Positions 37,233 through 46,321 of a stretch of DNA of 64,000 nt are shown here, piece after piece. The position numbers were made by a program, and so were the translations under genes. The first letter of the stretch is position 1. Each line of letters begins with the position of its first letter. The notes under the pieces are model-generated. The model did no database searches. It had not been told where the DNA came from and worked only from the letters and a program-made list of their open reading frames with translations. Source of the DNA: Aquamicrobium sp. (GTDB lineage: Bacteria; Pseudomonadota; Alphaproteobacteria; Rhizobiales; Rhizobiaceae); the NCBI GenBank assembly GCA_019739225.1, contig JAHHDT010000006.1, forward strand, positions 853,501-917,500. The letters are read 5' to 3'.

Positions 37233-37264
37233 CAACCTCCTGACACTATGTTGTCAGGAGGTTG
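37233..37264. promoter_or_regulatory. Palindromic operator upstream of the WYL regulator
   Basis: CAACCTCCTGACA and TGTCAGGAGGTTG form a perfect 13-bp inverted repeat around a 6-base spacer (CTATGT). It lies 48 bases before the regulator start codon. The TGACACTATGTTGTCA core resembles sites associated with YafY-like WYL regulators, so an autoregulatory operator is the likely role. Confidence 0.6.
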
Positions 37265-37311
37265 CTGGCATAGTCCGCCTCCCGGATTCATCCGTTCGAG
37301 GGCTTCTTTCC

Positions 37312-38001
37312 ATGCGCCGTGCAGACCGCTTGTTTCAGATCGTCCAGCATTTGCGGGGCGGAAGGCTTGTAACCGCGCGCATGCTCGGGGAGCGGCTGGA
37401 AGTCTCGGAACGCACGATCTACCGCGATATAGCAGACCTGCAGTCGACCGGTGTGCCGATCGATGGAGAAGCGGGTGTGGGCTATCTGATGAGGGAAGGT
37501 TTCGACCTTCCGCCGCTGATGTTCACGCGTGACGAAATCGTCGCGCTGGTTGCCGGCGCGCGCATGGTTCGGGCCTTTGGCGGCGCCGACATGGCGCGGG
37601 CGGCCGAGGAAGCGCTGGTCAAGATCGGCGCGGTTCTGCCCGACCAGGAAAAGGCGCGAATCGCACGCACCGAAATCCACATGCCCGACTGGGTCGTGGG
37701 CGAGGCCGAGCGCAAGTCGATCGACCTGCTCGAACGCGCCGTGGACGGACGCAGCGTTCTGAATATTGATTACAGCGACGAAGCCGGGCGGGCGTCCCAG
37801 CGCGACATCCGGCCGCTTGGCTTATGGTTCTGGGGAAAGGTCTGGACGCTGGTAGCATGGTGCGAACTGCGCGACGATTTCCGCGCCTTCCGCATCGACC
37901 GCATTGCGCAGATAACGCCGTCCGGGCGCACCTTCCGGCCGGAGCGCGGCAAGCAGCTCGCCGATTTCTACCGCACCCTGGAGATGCGCGGGCAGTCGTA
38001 A
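37312..38001 (+). CDS. YafY/WYL-family transcriptional regulator
   Basis: 229-aa regulator with an N-terminal HTH_11/DeoR-like winged helix (RLFQIVQHLRGGRLVTARML and LEVSERTIYRDIADLQ, residues about 5-45) and a C-terminal WYL ligand-sensing domain (SIDLLERAVDGR and WFWGKVWTLVAWCELRDDFR). WYL proteins sense nucleotides or nucleic acids in several systems. A perfect palindrome is upstream. The target genes are not shown by the context. Confidence 0.9.
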   Translation: MRRADRLFQIVQHLRGGRLVTARMLGERLEVSERTIYRDIADLQSTGVPIDGEAGVGYLMREGFDLPPLMFTRDEIVALVAGARMVRAFGGADMARAAEEALVKIGAVLPDQEKARIARTEIHMPDWVVGEAERKSIDLLERAVDGRSVLNIDYSDEAGRASQRDIRPLGLWFWGKVWTLVAWCELRDDFRAFRIDRIAQITPSGRTFRPERGKQLADFYRTLEMRGQS

Positions 38002-38058
38002 CTAGGCTCGCGAGCCGGACATCGAGCTAAGCGATTGTCCGGCTGTTGACCCGGTGGC

Positions 38059-38757
38059 CTATTCCTCGTCTTCGTCCCGCGTCGTCGACTTGAGCGAAGA
38101 CAGCTTGGCGAAAACGGCATCCGCGTCGAGTTCGTCCTCGCCTTCGTCCTTGGCTTGCCGGTCCGAACCCACCTCGAGCGACTCGGTCATGGAAGCAGGC
38201 AGCAGCGTGTCGCCGGTGGGCGCCGCCGCAGGCTGGCCGCGAGAAGCGCGCTGCACTTCGAGGTCGAGATCGATCTGCGAACACAAGCCCAGCGTCACAG
38301 GGTCCATCGGCACGAGGTTGTTCGAGTTCCAGTGGGTGCGGTTGCGGATCTGCTCGATGGTCGACTTGGTGGTGCCGACGAGGCGCGAGATCTGCGCATC
38401 CTTCAATTCGGGATGATTCTTGACCAGCCACAGGATCGCGTTCGGGCGGTCCTGACGCTTGGACAGCGGCGTGTAGCGCGGCGTGCGGCGCTTCGATTCG
38501 GGCACGCGCACCTTGGGCTCGGAGAGCTTGAGACGATGCTCGGGATCGGCTTCGCCCTTGGCGATTTCGTCGCGCGAAAGCTGGCCGGTTATCACGGGAT
38601 CGAGACCCTTGATGCCCTGCGCGGCCTCGCCATCCGCGATCGCCTTGACCTCGAGCGGATGAAGTTTGCAGAAATGAGCGATCTGGTCGAACGACAGCGC
38701 GGTGTTGTCGACGAGCCAGACGGCTGTCGCCTTGGGCATCAGAAGCGTGTTGGCCAT
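38059..38757 (-). CDS. DUF1013 family protein, probable transcription-linked regulator
   Basis: 232-aa alphaproteobacterial DUF1013 protein. The N-terminal conserved block (MANTLLMPKATAVWLVDNTALS) and the KRRTPRYTPLSKRQDRPNAILW region are followed by a helix-turn-helix-like stretch (AQISRLVGTTKSTIEQIRNRTHW) and a long acidic C-terminus. Some relatives have been linked to the transcription machinery and cell-cycle control in alphaproteobacteria; that is recalled and was not verified here. Usually conserved as a single-copy gene. Confidence 0.82.
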   Translation of the reverse strand: MANTLLMPKATAVWLVDNTALSFDQIAHFCKLHPLEVKAIADGEAAQGIKGLDPVITGQLSRDEIAKGEADPEHRLKLSEPKVRVPESKRRTPRYTPLSKRQDRPNAILWLVKNHPELKDAQISRLVGTTKSTIEQIRNRTHWNSNNLVPMDPVTLGLCSQIDLDLEVQRASRGQPAAAPTGDTLLPASMTESLEVGSDRQAKDEGEDELDADAVFAKLSSLKSTTRDEDEE

Positions 38758-38899
38758 GGATAAAATCCTTCTCGTTCGCCCGCGTCCCTGTCGCGGGCGG
38801 TGGGCGAAGCCACCAAATTTGGGAAATCACCCCGCATATAACGTTATTCGGCGTCCTTCGCAATGCGAACCGACGTCTTAGGCAGAGGACAGGCCCGGC

Positions 38900-39295
38900 C
38901 TACCGTTGCAACGGCAGCTCGCGCAGTGGATCGCCGCCATCGATCAAGAGCCGACCCTGGGGCTTCAAGGCTGCCGCGATGCGGGGCAAAGCCTTTTCGC
39001 CCGCTGCAGGGTGGCGACCATCGAACGCGCCCACACGTACGGCGAATGCAAGATCGAATTTTTCTTCGCCAGGGAGGAGCTCGAAATCCTCCGCCGCGAC
39101 CTGTTGCAGTGAGAGGGTTCCAGCCGTGATCTCGTCGTGGCAGGCGGTCTCGGCCTGCTCGATTGCCTTGCGAGAACGGTCGATGGCCAGCACATGGCCG
39201 TTTCCGATTCTGCGCGCGACCTCGCGAGCCGCGGCACCCGGTCCGCAGCCTATTTCAAGCACACGGATGCCGGAACGCAGCGGCAGGGCCTCCAC
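38900..39295 (-). CDS. SAM-dependent methyltransferase with unclear start
   Basis: About 131 aa from the only usable in-frame start, a GTG ending at 39295. The SAM-binding motif VLEIGCGPGAAAREVARRIG is near residue 12, then VLAIDRS and FDLAFAVRVGAFDG. Homology-like sequence continues upstream (LTDRLSPRLLAIVEALPLRSG) to the stop codon of the neighbouring quinone oxidoreductase gene, in the same frame and with no ATG, GTG or TTG. The N-terminal 20 or so residues may be lost, made by stop read-through, or begun at a non-standard codon. Substrate unknown. Confidence 0.7.
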   Translation of the reverse strand: MEALPLRSGIRVLEIGCGPGAAAREVARRIGNGHVLAIDRSRKAIEQAETACHDEITAGTLSLQQVAAEDFELLPGEEKFDLAFAVRVGAFDGRHPAAGEKALPRIAAALKPQGRLLIDGGDPLRELPLQR

Positions 39296-39358
39296 GATGG
39301 CGAGAAGACGCGGGGACAGGCGATCCGTCAGATTCGTGGCCTCATCGAGTTTGGCGGG

Positions 39359-40360
39359 CTATGCCACGTCTAGCACGATCTTGCCGATATGGTCGCCTTC
39401 CTCCATCCGCTCATGCGCGCGCCAGGCTTCCTTCAACGGAAAGATCATGTCCATGACGGGTGCGATGCGGCGTTCGGCCAGCAGCGGCCAGACCTTCGCC
39501 TCCAGTTCGGCGGCGATCTGTCCCTTGAAGGCAACATCGCGCGGGCGCAATGTCGAGCCTGTATGGGTCAGGCGCTTGACCATGAGCCGCGCGAAATTCG
39601 CCGGTGCCTTGGGGCCGCCCAGCGTGGCGATCTGGACAATGCGGCCATCGACTGCAGCGGCCTCGTAATTCCGGTCGACATAGTCGCCGCCCACCATGTC
39701 GAGGATGACGTTGACGCCCTTGCCCTCGGTCACCTCCTTGATGACGGCGACGAAGTCCTCCTCGCGGTAATTGATCGCGCGGGTGGCGCCGAGCTTCTGG
39801 CATGCCTCGCATTTATCGGCGGAGCCGGCCGTGGTGAATACAGTGGACCCGAAGCTCGATGCGAGCTGGATAGCCGTGGTGCCGATACCCGAAGAGCCGC
39901 CATGCACCAGCAGGCTTTCACCCGGCTGCAGGCCGCCGCGTTGGAAGACATTGTGCCAGACGGTGAAGAAGGTCTCCGGTAGCGCGGCTGCTTCCGTGAA
40001 GGTGAAGCCGTGGGGCACCGGCAGGGCATTGCTCTCGTGCACAGCGACATATTCGGCGTAGCCGCCGCCTGGCGTCAGGGCGGTGACGCTATCGCCGACC
40101 CGCCAGCGCGTTGCGCCCGATCCGACGGCGACGACCTCCCCGGCCGCCTCAAGTCCCGGCAGGTCCGACGCGCCCGGCGGGGGCGGGTAGGTGCCCTTGC
40201 GCTGGGCAACATCTGGCCTGTTCACGCCGGCCGCGCGCACGCGGATCAGGATTTCGCCATTGCCCGGCTTGAGCACATCGCGTCGCTCGGGTTTGAGGAC
40301 CAGCGGTCCACCCGGCTCGACGATCGCTATCGCCGTCATTTTTTCCGGAATCTTGTCCAT
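39359..40360 (-). CDS. NAD(P)H:quinone oxidoreductase, zinc-free alcohol dehydrogenase family
   Basis: 333-aa medium-chain reductase of the PIG3/QOR-like type. The GroES-like N-terminal domain lacks the zinc ligand cysteines of alcohol dehydrogenases; the nucleotide-binding loop is HGGSSGIGTTAIQLA (about residues 148-162). It reduces quinones or similar electrophiles with NADPH. Starts at the first ATG (MDKIPEKMTAIAIVEPGG); a second ATG seven codons later is possible. Followed in the same frame, with no gap, by methyltransferase sequence. Confidence 0.88.
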   Translation of the reverse strand: MDKIPEKMTAIAIVEPGGPLVLKPERRDVLKPGNGEILIRVRAAGVNRPDVAQRKGTYPPPPGASDLPGLEAAGEVVAVGSGATRWRVGDSVTALTPGGGYAEYVAVHESNALPVPHGFTFTEAAALPETFFTVWHNVFQRGGLQPGESLLVHGGSSGIGTTAIQLASSFGSTVFTTAGSADKCEACQKLGATRAINYREEDFVAVIKEVTEGKGVNVILDMVGGDYVDRNYEAAAVDGRIVQIATLGGPKAPANFARLMVKRLTHTGSTLRPRDVAFKGQIAAELEAKVWPLLAERRIAPVMDMIFPLKEAWRAHERMEEGDHIGKIVLDVA

Positions 40361-40466
40361 GCGTGCCTCGCCTGCGTCTGGTCAATTCGTGGCCGGGGCG
40401 TTTGCCTCGACCCACCTCCCTTATGTAGACTTGTCGGCCACAAGGCAAAGTGGGAGGACAAGCAGG

Positions 40467-40661
40467 ATGGCGTTGTTCGACGACGAACCGGTCAAGCCAA
40501 AACGCATTCACGAAATCGGGCAGGATCTGTCGCTGTTGTCGGTCGGCGAGCTTGAGGAAAGGATCGGCCAGCTCAAGGCCGAGATCACGCGGCTCGATGC
40601 CGAACTCCAGGCCAAGGGCTCCACACGGCTCGCTGCCGAAGCACTGTTTCGTCGCGAATAG
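40467..40661 (+). CDS. DUF1192 small protein
   Basis: 64-aa protein from the ATG at 40467, with GGAGG about 11 bases upstream. The DUF1192 core DDEPVKPKRIHEIGQDLSLL is followed by a coiled-coil region (ELEERIGQLKAEITRLDAEL). The function is unknown. Divergent from the quinone oxidoreductase gene and upstream of the MFS transporter. Confidence 0.83.
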   Translation: MALFDDEPVKPKRIHEIGQDLSLLSVGELEERIGQLKAEITRLDAELQAKGSTRLAAEALFRRE

Positions 40662-40761
40662 GTGTGGATCGTTCGCGATCTGTCGGATATCGGCACGTAA
40701 TCGCCTGATTCAGTTCTAGTTTCGAATCAACGCCCCATAGCAAGAAGGCCGCCGACGAGAC

Positions 40762-42057
40762 ATGCTCGCGACATACCGCCCGATTTTTTCGCTGCTGTGC
40801 GGAACAGCCTTTCTTCTTGCCGCTTCGGGCCTCCACGGCCTGCTGCTGCCGCTGCGCGGCCAGGCGGAGGGCTTCTCGACCGCCTCGCTCGGTCTCTTCG
40901 GCACCGCATGGGCCGGCGGGTTCGTCGCCGGCTGCTATTTCGCACCGCGGCTGGTGCGCAAGGTCGGCCACGTGCGCTCGTTCGGCGTCTTTGCGGCCTC
41001 CGGCGCCATCATCGCGCTTCTGAGCGGGCTTTGGGTGGACGAATATGGCTGGATCGTGCTGCGCGCGGGAACCGGCTTCACCATGGCCGGCGCTTTCATG
41101 ATCATCGAAAGCTGGCTGAACGAAAAAGCGACGAACGACAATCGCGGCACGGTTTTCGGCCTCTACATGATGGTCACCTACGCCTCCATCATGGGCGGCC
41201 AGATGATCGTCGCCGCCGGCGAGGTCATCGGCACTGCGCTATTCATGGTGGCTGGCATCTTCTTCTGTGCGTCCCTTATTCCCACGGCCATTTCTTCGGC
41301 CGCGACGCCGGAACCGCTTGCCGACGTGAAGCTCGACCTCAAGGGGCTCTACAGCAACTCGCCTGTCGCGGCCGTGGGCTGCGTGCTGGTAGGCGTGGCC
41401 AATGGCGCGTGGGGCACGCTGGGCGCGGTCTATGGCGCTCGCGTCGGCATATCGACGGCCGAGATCGCGCTGATGATGAGCCTCGTGGTTGTGGCAGGGG
41501 CGGTGACGCAGTTGCCTGTCGGCCGCGCTTCGGACCGCACCGACCGCCGCTATGTGCTTGCAGCCGCAGCTTTCGGTTCGGCTCTCTTCGGGCTTCTGGT
41601 TTTTGCGTTCGCGCCGCGCTCCAGCGTTGCCATATTGATCCTGACGGCTGCCTATGGCGCGCTCGCCTATACGCTCTATTCGATAGCGGTCGCGCATGCC
41701 AACGACCATGCGAGCACGGAGGATTTCGTCAAGGTCTCGGGTGGTCTGCTGCTGCTCTACGGCTTCGGGACCATGATTGGCCCGCTGGTCGGGGCGTTCC
41801 TGATGGCGCAGATGCGGCCCGAAAGCCTGTTCCTGGCCACCGCGCTGGCGCATTTGTCGCTCGGTGGTTATGCGATGCTGCGCACGACGCGCCGGGCGCC
41901 GGTGCCGCTTGAAGATCGCGAGGCCTTCAAGACCCTGCCTTCCGAGCGCGCCGTCACTCCACAGGCCGGCCTGCTCGATCCACGCGCCGATCAGGAGGCC
42001 CATGCGGCCTCCGACGACACGATCGGTACGAGCGAGGATGCACCACAAGCCAATTGA
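40762..42057 (+). CDS. Major facilitator superfamily transporter, YcaD-like
   Basis: 431-aa MFS protein with about twelve helices. Loop motifs such as RLVRKVGHVRSFGVFA after helix 2, ESWLNEKATNDNRGTVFG in the central region and GRASDRTDRRYV before helix 8 are visible, and a long hydrophilic C-terminal tail (about 35 residues) follows. The YcaD/YfkF-like type is suggested by the ESWLN motif. The substrate is unknown. The next gene, a small ArsR-like regulator, could control it. Confidence 0.85.
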   Translation: MLATYRPIFSLLCGTAFLLAASGLHGLLLPLRGQAEGFSTASLGLFGTAWAGGFVAGCYFAPRLVRKVGHVRSFGVFAASGAIIALLSGLWVDEYGWIVLRAGTGFTMAGAFMIIESWLNEKATNDNRGTVFGLYMMVTYASIMGGQMIVAAGEVIGTALFMVAGIFFCASLIPTAISSAATPEPLADVKLDLKGLYSNSPVAAVGCVLVGVANGAWGTLGAVYGARVGISTAEIALMMSLVVVAGAVTQLPVGRASDRTDRRYVLAAAAFGSALFGLLVFAFAPRSSVAILILTAAYGALAYTLYSIAVAHANDHASTEDFVKVSGGLLLLYGFGTMIGPLVGAFLMAQMRPESLFLATALAHLSLGGYAMLRTTRRAPVPLEDREAFKTLPSERAVTPQAGLLDPRADQEAHAASDDTIGTSEDAPQAN

Positions 42058-42086
42058 ACTTCGCGGCGGGCGGGTTACAAATAGCA

Positions 42087-42350
42087 ATGACCCAGCCTGA
42101 CGCGTTCATGGCAATTGCGGACACCAATCGCCGGCATCTGCTCGAGGAGCTGAGGCGCGGGCCGAAGACCGTCAACGAGCTGGCCCTGGGGTTGCCGGTG
42201 TCGCGCCCCGCGGTCTCGCAACATCTCAAGGTATTGCTGGATACCGGACTGGTCAGCGCGCACTCGCAGGGAACGCGGCGCATTTACGCGATCAGCAATC
42301 AGGGCTTCCTGAAACTCAATATCTGGCTGGATCAGTTCTGGGAAGAATAG
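42087..42350 (+). CDS. ArsR-family winged-helix regulator
   Basis: 87-aa regulator with an N-terminal HTH_5/ArsR fold (MTQPDAFMAIADTNRRHLLEELRRGPKTVNELA) and recognition helix SRPAVSQHLKVLLDTGLV. Cysteine metal ligands are absent, so metal sensing is unlikely; the wing contains RRIYAISNQG. It starts 29 bases after the MFS gene. A GC-rich hairpin follows (42441-42464). Confidence 0.88.
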   Translation: MTQPDAFMAIADTNRRHLLEELRRGPKTVNELALGLPVSRPAVSQHLKVLLDTGLVSAHSQGTRRIYAISNQGFLKLNIWLDQFWEE

Positions 42351-42440
42351 CGTCGCCGTAGCGCGGGACAGCCATTTCCATGCCATACAACCCGTCGGCT
42401 ACGACTGTGCGAGCGAAGCAGGCAGACAAAATCCCCAATT

Positions 42441-42464
42441 GCCGATGGCGTCGTCGCCATCGGC
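42441..42464 (+). terminator. Hairpin after the ArsR-like gene
   Basis: GCCGATGGCG pairs with CGCCATCGGC around a 4-base loop (TCGT), followed by TTTGCT. The short T-run makes it a moderate terminator candidate. Confidence 0.6.
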
Positions 42465-42505
42465 TTTGCTATCGGGATGGCACCGTTGCGGTGCCTACAG
42501 GCAGA

Positions 42506-42682
42506 TCAATGTCGCGTGGGCGACCTCAGTTTCTCTATCTCGTCCTTGAGGGCCAGCTTGCGCCGCTTGAGCCTGGCTATTTCGAGGGTATCGCACGACG
42601 GGTGCGTCAAAGCCTCGTCGATTTCGCGTTCGATATCGCCATGCTTCCGTTGCAGCTCTGCAAGATGGGATGCAAGAGACAT
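42506..42682 (-). CDS. YdcH-like small protein (DUF465)
   Basis: 58-aa helical protein of the DUF465/YdcH family (SLASHLAELQRKHGDIEREI, then RLKRRKLALKDEIEKL). The ATG has GGAGA about 7 bases upstream. The function is unknown. Divergent from a second YdcH-family gene at 42912, a pattern that recurs in rhizobia. Its 3' end overlaps a longer shadow frame, which is not a gene. Confidence 0.82.
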   Translation of the reverse strand: MSLASHLAELQRKHGDIEREIDEALTHPSCDTLEIARLKRRKLALKDEIEKLRSPTRH

Positions 42683-42911
42683 GATAGATTCTCCCTTCAT
42701 CGTTCCTCGATCGCGCCATCCCGGACGTCCACCGCAGGCCGCTTCGTGACAGCGCCATGACACTTTGCCATCGAACGACAATCGTGTCGAATGGAGCGTA
42801 GTAGCATTTCCTGACAGGTCGAAATGTGTTATGAGGCGCTCGCCGGTCGCGGAAGCTCCGGAACCCGCCCGCGCAGGCGATTCCCGCCTCAGAATCTTCA
42901 GACGGTTGAGC

Positions 42912-43115
42912 ATGTCGGAACAGGAACAAGCCGAGATTCGTCTCGAGTTTGCTAAGGTCAAACAGGAACATATGGACTTCGATGCCGCGATCAATGCGAT
43001 GATTGCGGTGGGCTGCGATCCGCTGCAGATCCAGCGCATGAAAAAGAAGAAACTGACCCTGAAGGACCGCATGCAGCAACTGGAAGATCGCATCATTCCC
43101 GATATCATTGCGTGA
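42912..43115 (+). CDS. YdcH-like small protein (DUF465), second copy
   Basis: 67-aa helical protein of the DUF465/YdcH family ([20 protein letters not shown], ending [19 protein letters not shown]). It differs from the neighbouring divergent copy in the N-terminal half. Lies 10 bases before purE, so co-transcription with purEK is likely. An upstream in-frame ATG at 42765 would add 49 residues of no family likeness. Confidence 0.82.
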   Translation: MSEQEQAEIRLEFAKVKQEHMDFDAAINAMIAVGCDPLQIQRMKKKKLTLKDRMQQLEDRIIPDIIA

Positions 43116-43125
43116 GGGACGGATA

Positions 43126-43623
43126 ATGACCGGCCAGAGCGCTGACGTCGCCATCATCATGGGCAGCCAGTCGGATTGGGCGACCATGCGGCACGCCGCC
43201 GATACGCTTGGCGAACTGGGCATTTCACACGAATGCCGGATCGTGTCGGCACACCGGACGCCTCAACGCCTCTATGATTTCGCGACCGGTGCGAAGGCGA
43301 CTGGCTTCAAGGTGATTATCGCCGGCGCTGGCGGTGCAGCGCACCTGCCGGGCATGACCGCCGCGATGACGCCGCTGCCGGTATTCGGCGTGCCCGTCGA
43401 ATCGAAGGCGCTTTCCGGCCAGGATTCCCTCTTGTCGATCGTACAGATGCCTGCCGGTATTCCCGTCGGAACGCTCGCCATCGGCAAAGCGGGGGCGACG
43501 AATGCGGCGCTTCTGGCCGCCGCCGTTTTGGCCCTCGGCGACGAAGCGCTGGCAGCGCGTCTCGATGCCTGGCGCGCGGCGCGGACCGCCGCCGTGGCCG
43601 AACAGCCCTCCGACGACGCATGA
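43126..43623 (+). CDS. purE: N5-carboxyaminoimidazole ribonucleotide mutase
   Basis: 165-aa PurE, the mutase that moves the carboxyl group from N5 to C4 in purine synthesis after PurK. The active-site motif GSQSDWATM (about residues 13-21) and the SAHRTP motif (about 42-47) are present, with [11 protein letters not shown] and [10 protein letters not shown] later. Its stop overlaps the purK start by 4 bases (ATGA). Confidence 0.97.
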   Translation: MTGQSADVAIIMGSQSDWATMRHAADTLGELGISHECRIVSAHRTPQRLYDFATGAKATGFKVIIAGAGGAAHLPGMTAAMTPLPVFGVPVESKALSGQDSLLSIVQMPAGIPVGTLAIGKAGATNAALLAAAVLALGDEALAARLDAWRAARTAAVAEQPSDDA

Positions 43624-44696
43624 CCTTTCCGCTTCAGCCAGGCGCCTGCATCGGCATCATCGGCGGCGGCCAGCTCGGTCGCATGCTGGCGATGGCCGCG
43701 GCCCGGCTCGGCTATCGCATCATCGTGCTCGAACCGCAGGCCGATTGTCCCGCCGCGCAGGTCGCCAGCCGCCAGATTGTCGCGGCGTACGACGATGCCC
43801 ACGCTCTGGCCGAACTGGCGCGGGAATGCGCGGTGGTGACCTACGAATTCGAGAATGTGCCCGTCCATGCCGCCGAAATGCTGGCAGCCGACGTTGCCGT
43901 CTCGCCGCCGCCGCGCGCGCTGGAGGTTGCCCAGGACCGTCTTGTCGAGAAGACTGCCCTGAACGAGATGGGCATAACCACGGCACGTTTCGTTCCTGTG
44001 GACAGCGATGCCGAGCTCGAAAATGCGCTGGCCACCTTCGGCGGCGAGGGCGTGCTCAAAACACGGCGCATGGGCTACGACGGCAAGGGCCAGCGCGTGT
44101 TCCGGGCGGGCGGCAAGTCGGACATTGCCGGTTGCCATGATGACATGGGCGGCGTGCCGCTCATTCTCGAGGCACTGGTGCCGTTCGAGCGAGAAATATC
44201 CGTGATCGCCGCACGCGGGCGCGATGGCAGCATCGCAGTCTATGATGCGGCGGAAAACGTTCATCGTGGCGGCATACTGCATACATCGACGGTGCCGGCC
44301 AACGCCGCTGCCGCCGCGATCACGACAGCCCGCGATGCGGCGAAGGCGATCCTCGACGGGCTCGGCTATGTCGGCGTCATCGGCGTCGAGTTCTTCGTGA
44401 TGGCGGATGGTGCCGTGGTTGCCAACGAGATCGCGCCGCGGGTGCATAATTCCGGGCACTGGACCGAGGCAGCGTGCCTTGTCTCGCAGTTCGAGCAGCA
44501 CATCCGCGCCGTTGCAGGCCTGCCGCTTGGCAACCCTGCTCGCCACAGTGACTGCGTGATGGAGAACCTGATCGGCAACGATGTCGAGCGGGCGCCGGCG
44601 CTGCTGGCCGAGCCCGGCGTGATGTTGCATCTTTACGGCAAGGCTGAAGCCAGACCCGGCCGCAAGATGGGGCATTTCACGCGCCTTGTACGCTGA
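43620..44696 (+). CDS. purK: N5-carboxyaminoimidazole ribonucleotide synthetase
   Basis: 358-aa ATP-grasp enzyme that carboxylates AIR at N5 with bicarbonate. The N-terminal [13 protein letters not shown] (residues about 11-23), the ATP-grasp central region ([17 protein letters not shown]) and the catalytic-side [13 protein letters not shown] are clear. Overlaps purE by 4 bases, so the pair is translationally coupled. Confidence 0.97.
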   Translation: MTFPLQPGACIGIIGGGQLGRMLAMAAARLGYRIIVLEPQADCPAAQVASRQIVAAYDDAHALAELARECAVVTYEFENVPVHAAEMLAADVAVSPPPRALEVAQDRLVEKTALNEMGITTARFVPVDSDAELENALATFGGEGVLKTRRMGYDGKGQRVFRAGGKSDIAGCHDDMGGVPLILEALVPFEREISVIAARGRDGSIAVYDAAENVHRGGILHTSTVPANAAAAAITTARDAAKAILDGLGYVGVIGVEFFVMADGAVVANEIAPRVHNSGHWTEAACLVSQFEQHIRAVAGLPLGNPARHSDCVMENLIGNDVERAPALLAEPGVMLHLYGKAEARPGRKMGHFTRLVR

Positions 44697-44829
44697 TGCG
44701 CTGACCCACGGTCGTGGGTGTAGTCGAAGCAGTCGTCGGCTGTTCGCGCGAAGATTGCCATAATGTAACGAAACTAAAATCAACCCCTGCCGTTTCCTCC
44801 TTCAAGGGACTTATGCAGGAGCCTTTCCA

Positions 44830-45303
44830 ATGTTCAGATTCTCATCCGCGCTTTGCCATGCGCTGGCGCTTTCATTTGCTGTTGGTACGGCGGTGCCGGC
44901 TGCCGCTGCACCGATTTTCGTGCCCAATGCGCCCGTCGTCTCGTCTGATGCGACGAATGTGCAGTATCGCCGTGATCGGGACTACCGTCGCGACGATCGA
45001 AGGGATCGGGGCCGCGACCGGTTCGAGCGCCGTGGCAACAGCACCTACTGGCGCGGCCACAGGGGTTACAGGGATCGGCGCCCCGGTTATCGCCAGCACA
45101 ACGGGTTGTGGTTTCCGCCGGCTGCATTCATTGCGGGTGCCATCATCGGCGGCGCACTGAACCAGGCACCTGCCGCGCGGTCTGGCGGCGGTTCCGCTCA
45201 CGTCCAGTGGTGTCACGACCGGTGGCGGTCCTACCGGGCATACGACAACAGCTATCAGCCATATAACGGTCCGCGCCGCCAGTGCGTGTCGCCCTATAGC
45301 TGA
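44830..45303 (+). CDS. BA14K family protein
   Basis: 157-aa protein with an N-terminal signal peptide (about residues 1-26, ending AAAA), a basic Arg/Asp-rich middle (RRDRDYRRDDRRDRGRDRFE) and a C-terminal BA14K-type domain with the aromatic HVQWCHDRWRSYRAYDNSY motif and a membrane-like stretch (FIAGAIIGGAL). BA14K proteins of Brucella are immunoreactive and have a lectin-like activity. A short hairpin (45320-45340) follows. Confidence 0.85.
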   Translation: MFRFSSALCHALALSFAVGTAVPAAAAPIFVPNAPVVSSDATNVQYRRDRDYRRDDRRDRGRDRFERRGNSTYWRGHRGYRDRRPGYRQHNGLWFPPAAFIAGAIIGGALNQAPAARSGGGSAHVQWCHDRWRSYRAYDNSYQPYNGPRRQCVSPYS

Positions 45304-45319
45304 GGACGGAAAATCAGCC

Positions 45320-45340
45320 GGCTCGCGTCTTGCGCGAGCC
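45320..45340. terminator. Hairpin after the BA14K gene
   Basis: GGCTCGCG pairs with CGCGAGCC around a 5-base loop. No T-run follows, so its role as a terminator is uncertain. Confidence 0.35.
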
Positions 45341-45485
45341 GCGCTGCCTTCGGAATGGCGAGGGCGCGGCACCGCGCGGTTGACATCGACCGGTCAACTC
45401 GTCTATGAGCCAGCGCAGATTTGCGGCGCGCCTCGGGCGCGCTTTTATGTTGGCCCGACAGGGCATCAGGAAACGGGCTAGACCG

Positions 45486-45611
45486 ATGAAGATCAAGAAC
45501 TCGCTCAAGGCGCTCAAGAGCCGTCACCGCGACAACCGCATGGTTCGCCGCAAGGGCCGCATTTACATCATCAACAAGACCGCTCCGCGCTTCAAGGCCC
45601 GCCAGGGCTAA
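45486..45611 (+). CDS. rpmJ: 50S ribosomal protein L36, cysteine-free type
   Basis: 41-aa bL36 of the long form ([20 protein letters not shown], with [19 protein letters not shown] at the end). It lacks the zinc-binding Cys/His set of standard L36, so it needs no zinc. This version is the usual one in Rhizobiales. The gene stands alone, away from the ribosomal operons. Confidence 0.95.
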   Translation: MKIKNSLKALKSRHRDNRMVRRKGRIYIINKTAPRFKARQG

Positions 45612-45676
45612 GGCCCGCGCGCTTCTCACGCGAATTTCAGTTTGACGTTCCGCGATGCGGGGGTAGTTTCGCCCGC

Positions 45677-46267
45677 ATGCGGAACGTTTTTGCCATTCTC
45701 TCAATGATTCTCGTCGCGATGCCGTTGTCGGTCGCGCACGCGCAGACAACCGGTCGGTCTTCCACCGGCGTCGCGGCGGAGGAGCCGCAGGCCCGGATCG
45801 AAAGGCTTTTCGACGACCTGAGGCGGGCCGGCAACGAACAGGCGGCCGAGCGCGTGGCTGCCCGGATCCAAAACGAATGGACGCGATCGGGAAGCGCATC
45901 GGTCGATCTGCTGATGCAATGGTCGCAGGAGGCGATCAAGAAGGAAAACAACGCGGTCGCGATGGATTTCCTCGATCAGGTGGTGATGCTGGCTCCGGAC
46001 TATGCCGAGGGCTGGAACCGGCGCGCGACGCTGCATTTCACGATGGAAAACTATTCGAAGTCGATGGCGGACATCGGCCGCGTGCTGCGGCTTGAGCCAC
46101 GCCATTTCGGCGCGCTCGGCGGCATGGCAACGATTCTCAAGAACACCGGCCACAAGGAAGCGGCGATGCACGCCTATGAACGCGTCCTCGACGTCTATCC
46201 GATGATGCGCAGTGCTCAGACGGAGCTGGGCAATCTGGCGGACGAGCTTGCCGGCGAAGGCATTTGA
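45677..46267 (+). CDS. Periplasmic TPR-repeat protein
   Basis: 196-aa protein with a signal peptide (MRNVFAILSMILVAMPLSVAHA, cleavage after AHA near residue 22). Tetratricopeptide-like repeats lie between about residues 70 and 185 (ALDFLDQVVMLAPDYAEGWN type and later ones), so it is a probable protein-protein interaction scaffold in the periplasm. The partner is unknown. Confidence 0.82.
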   Translation: MRNVFAILSMILVAMPLSVAHAQTTGRSSTGVAAEEPQARIERLFDDLRRAGNEQAAERVAARIQNEWTRSGSASVDLLMQWSQEAIKKENNAVAMDFLDQVVMLAPDYAEGWNRRATLHFTMENYSKSMADIGRVLRLEPRHFGALGGMATILKNTGHKEAAMHAYERVLDVYPMMRSAQTELGNLADELAGEGI

Positions 46268-46321
46268 CGGCTGGCTGACGCCAAGCGAAACTGATCCTCA
46301 TACTTCCTCGTAATTATCCGC

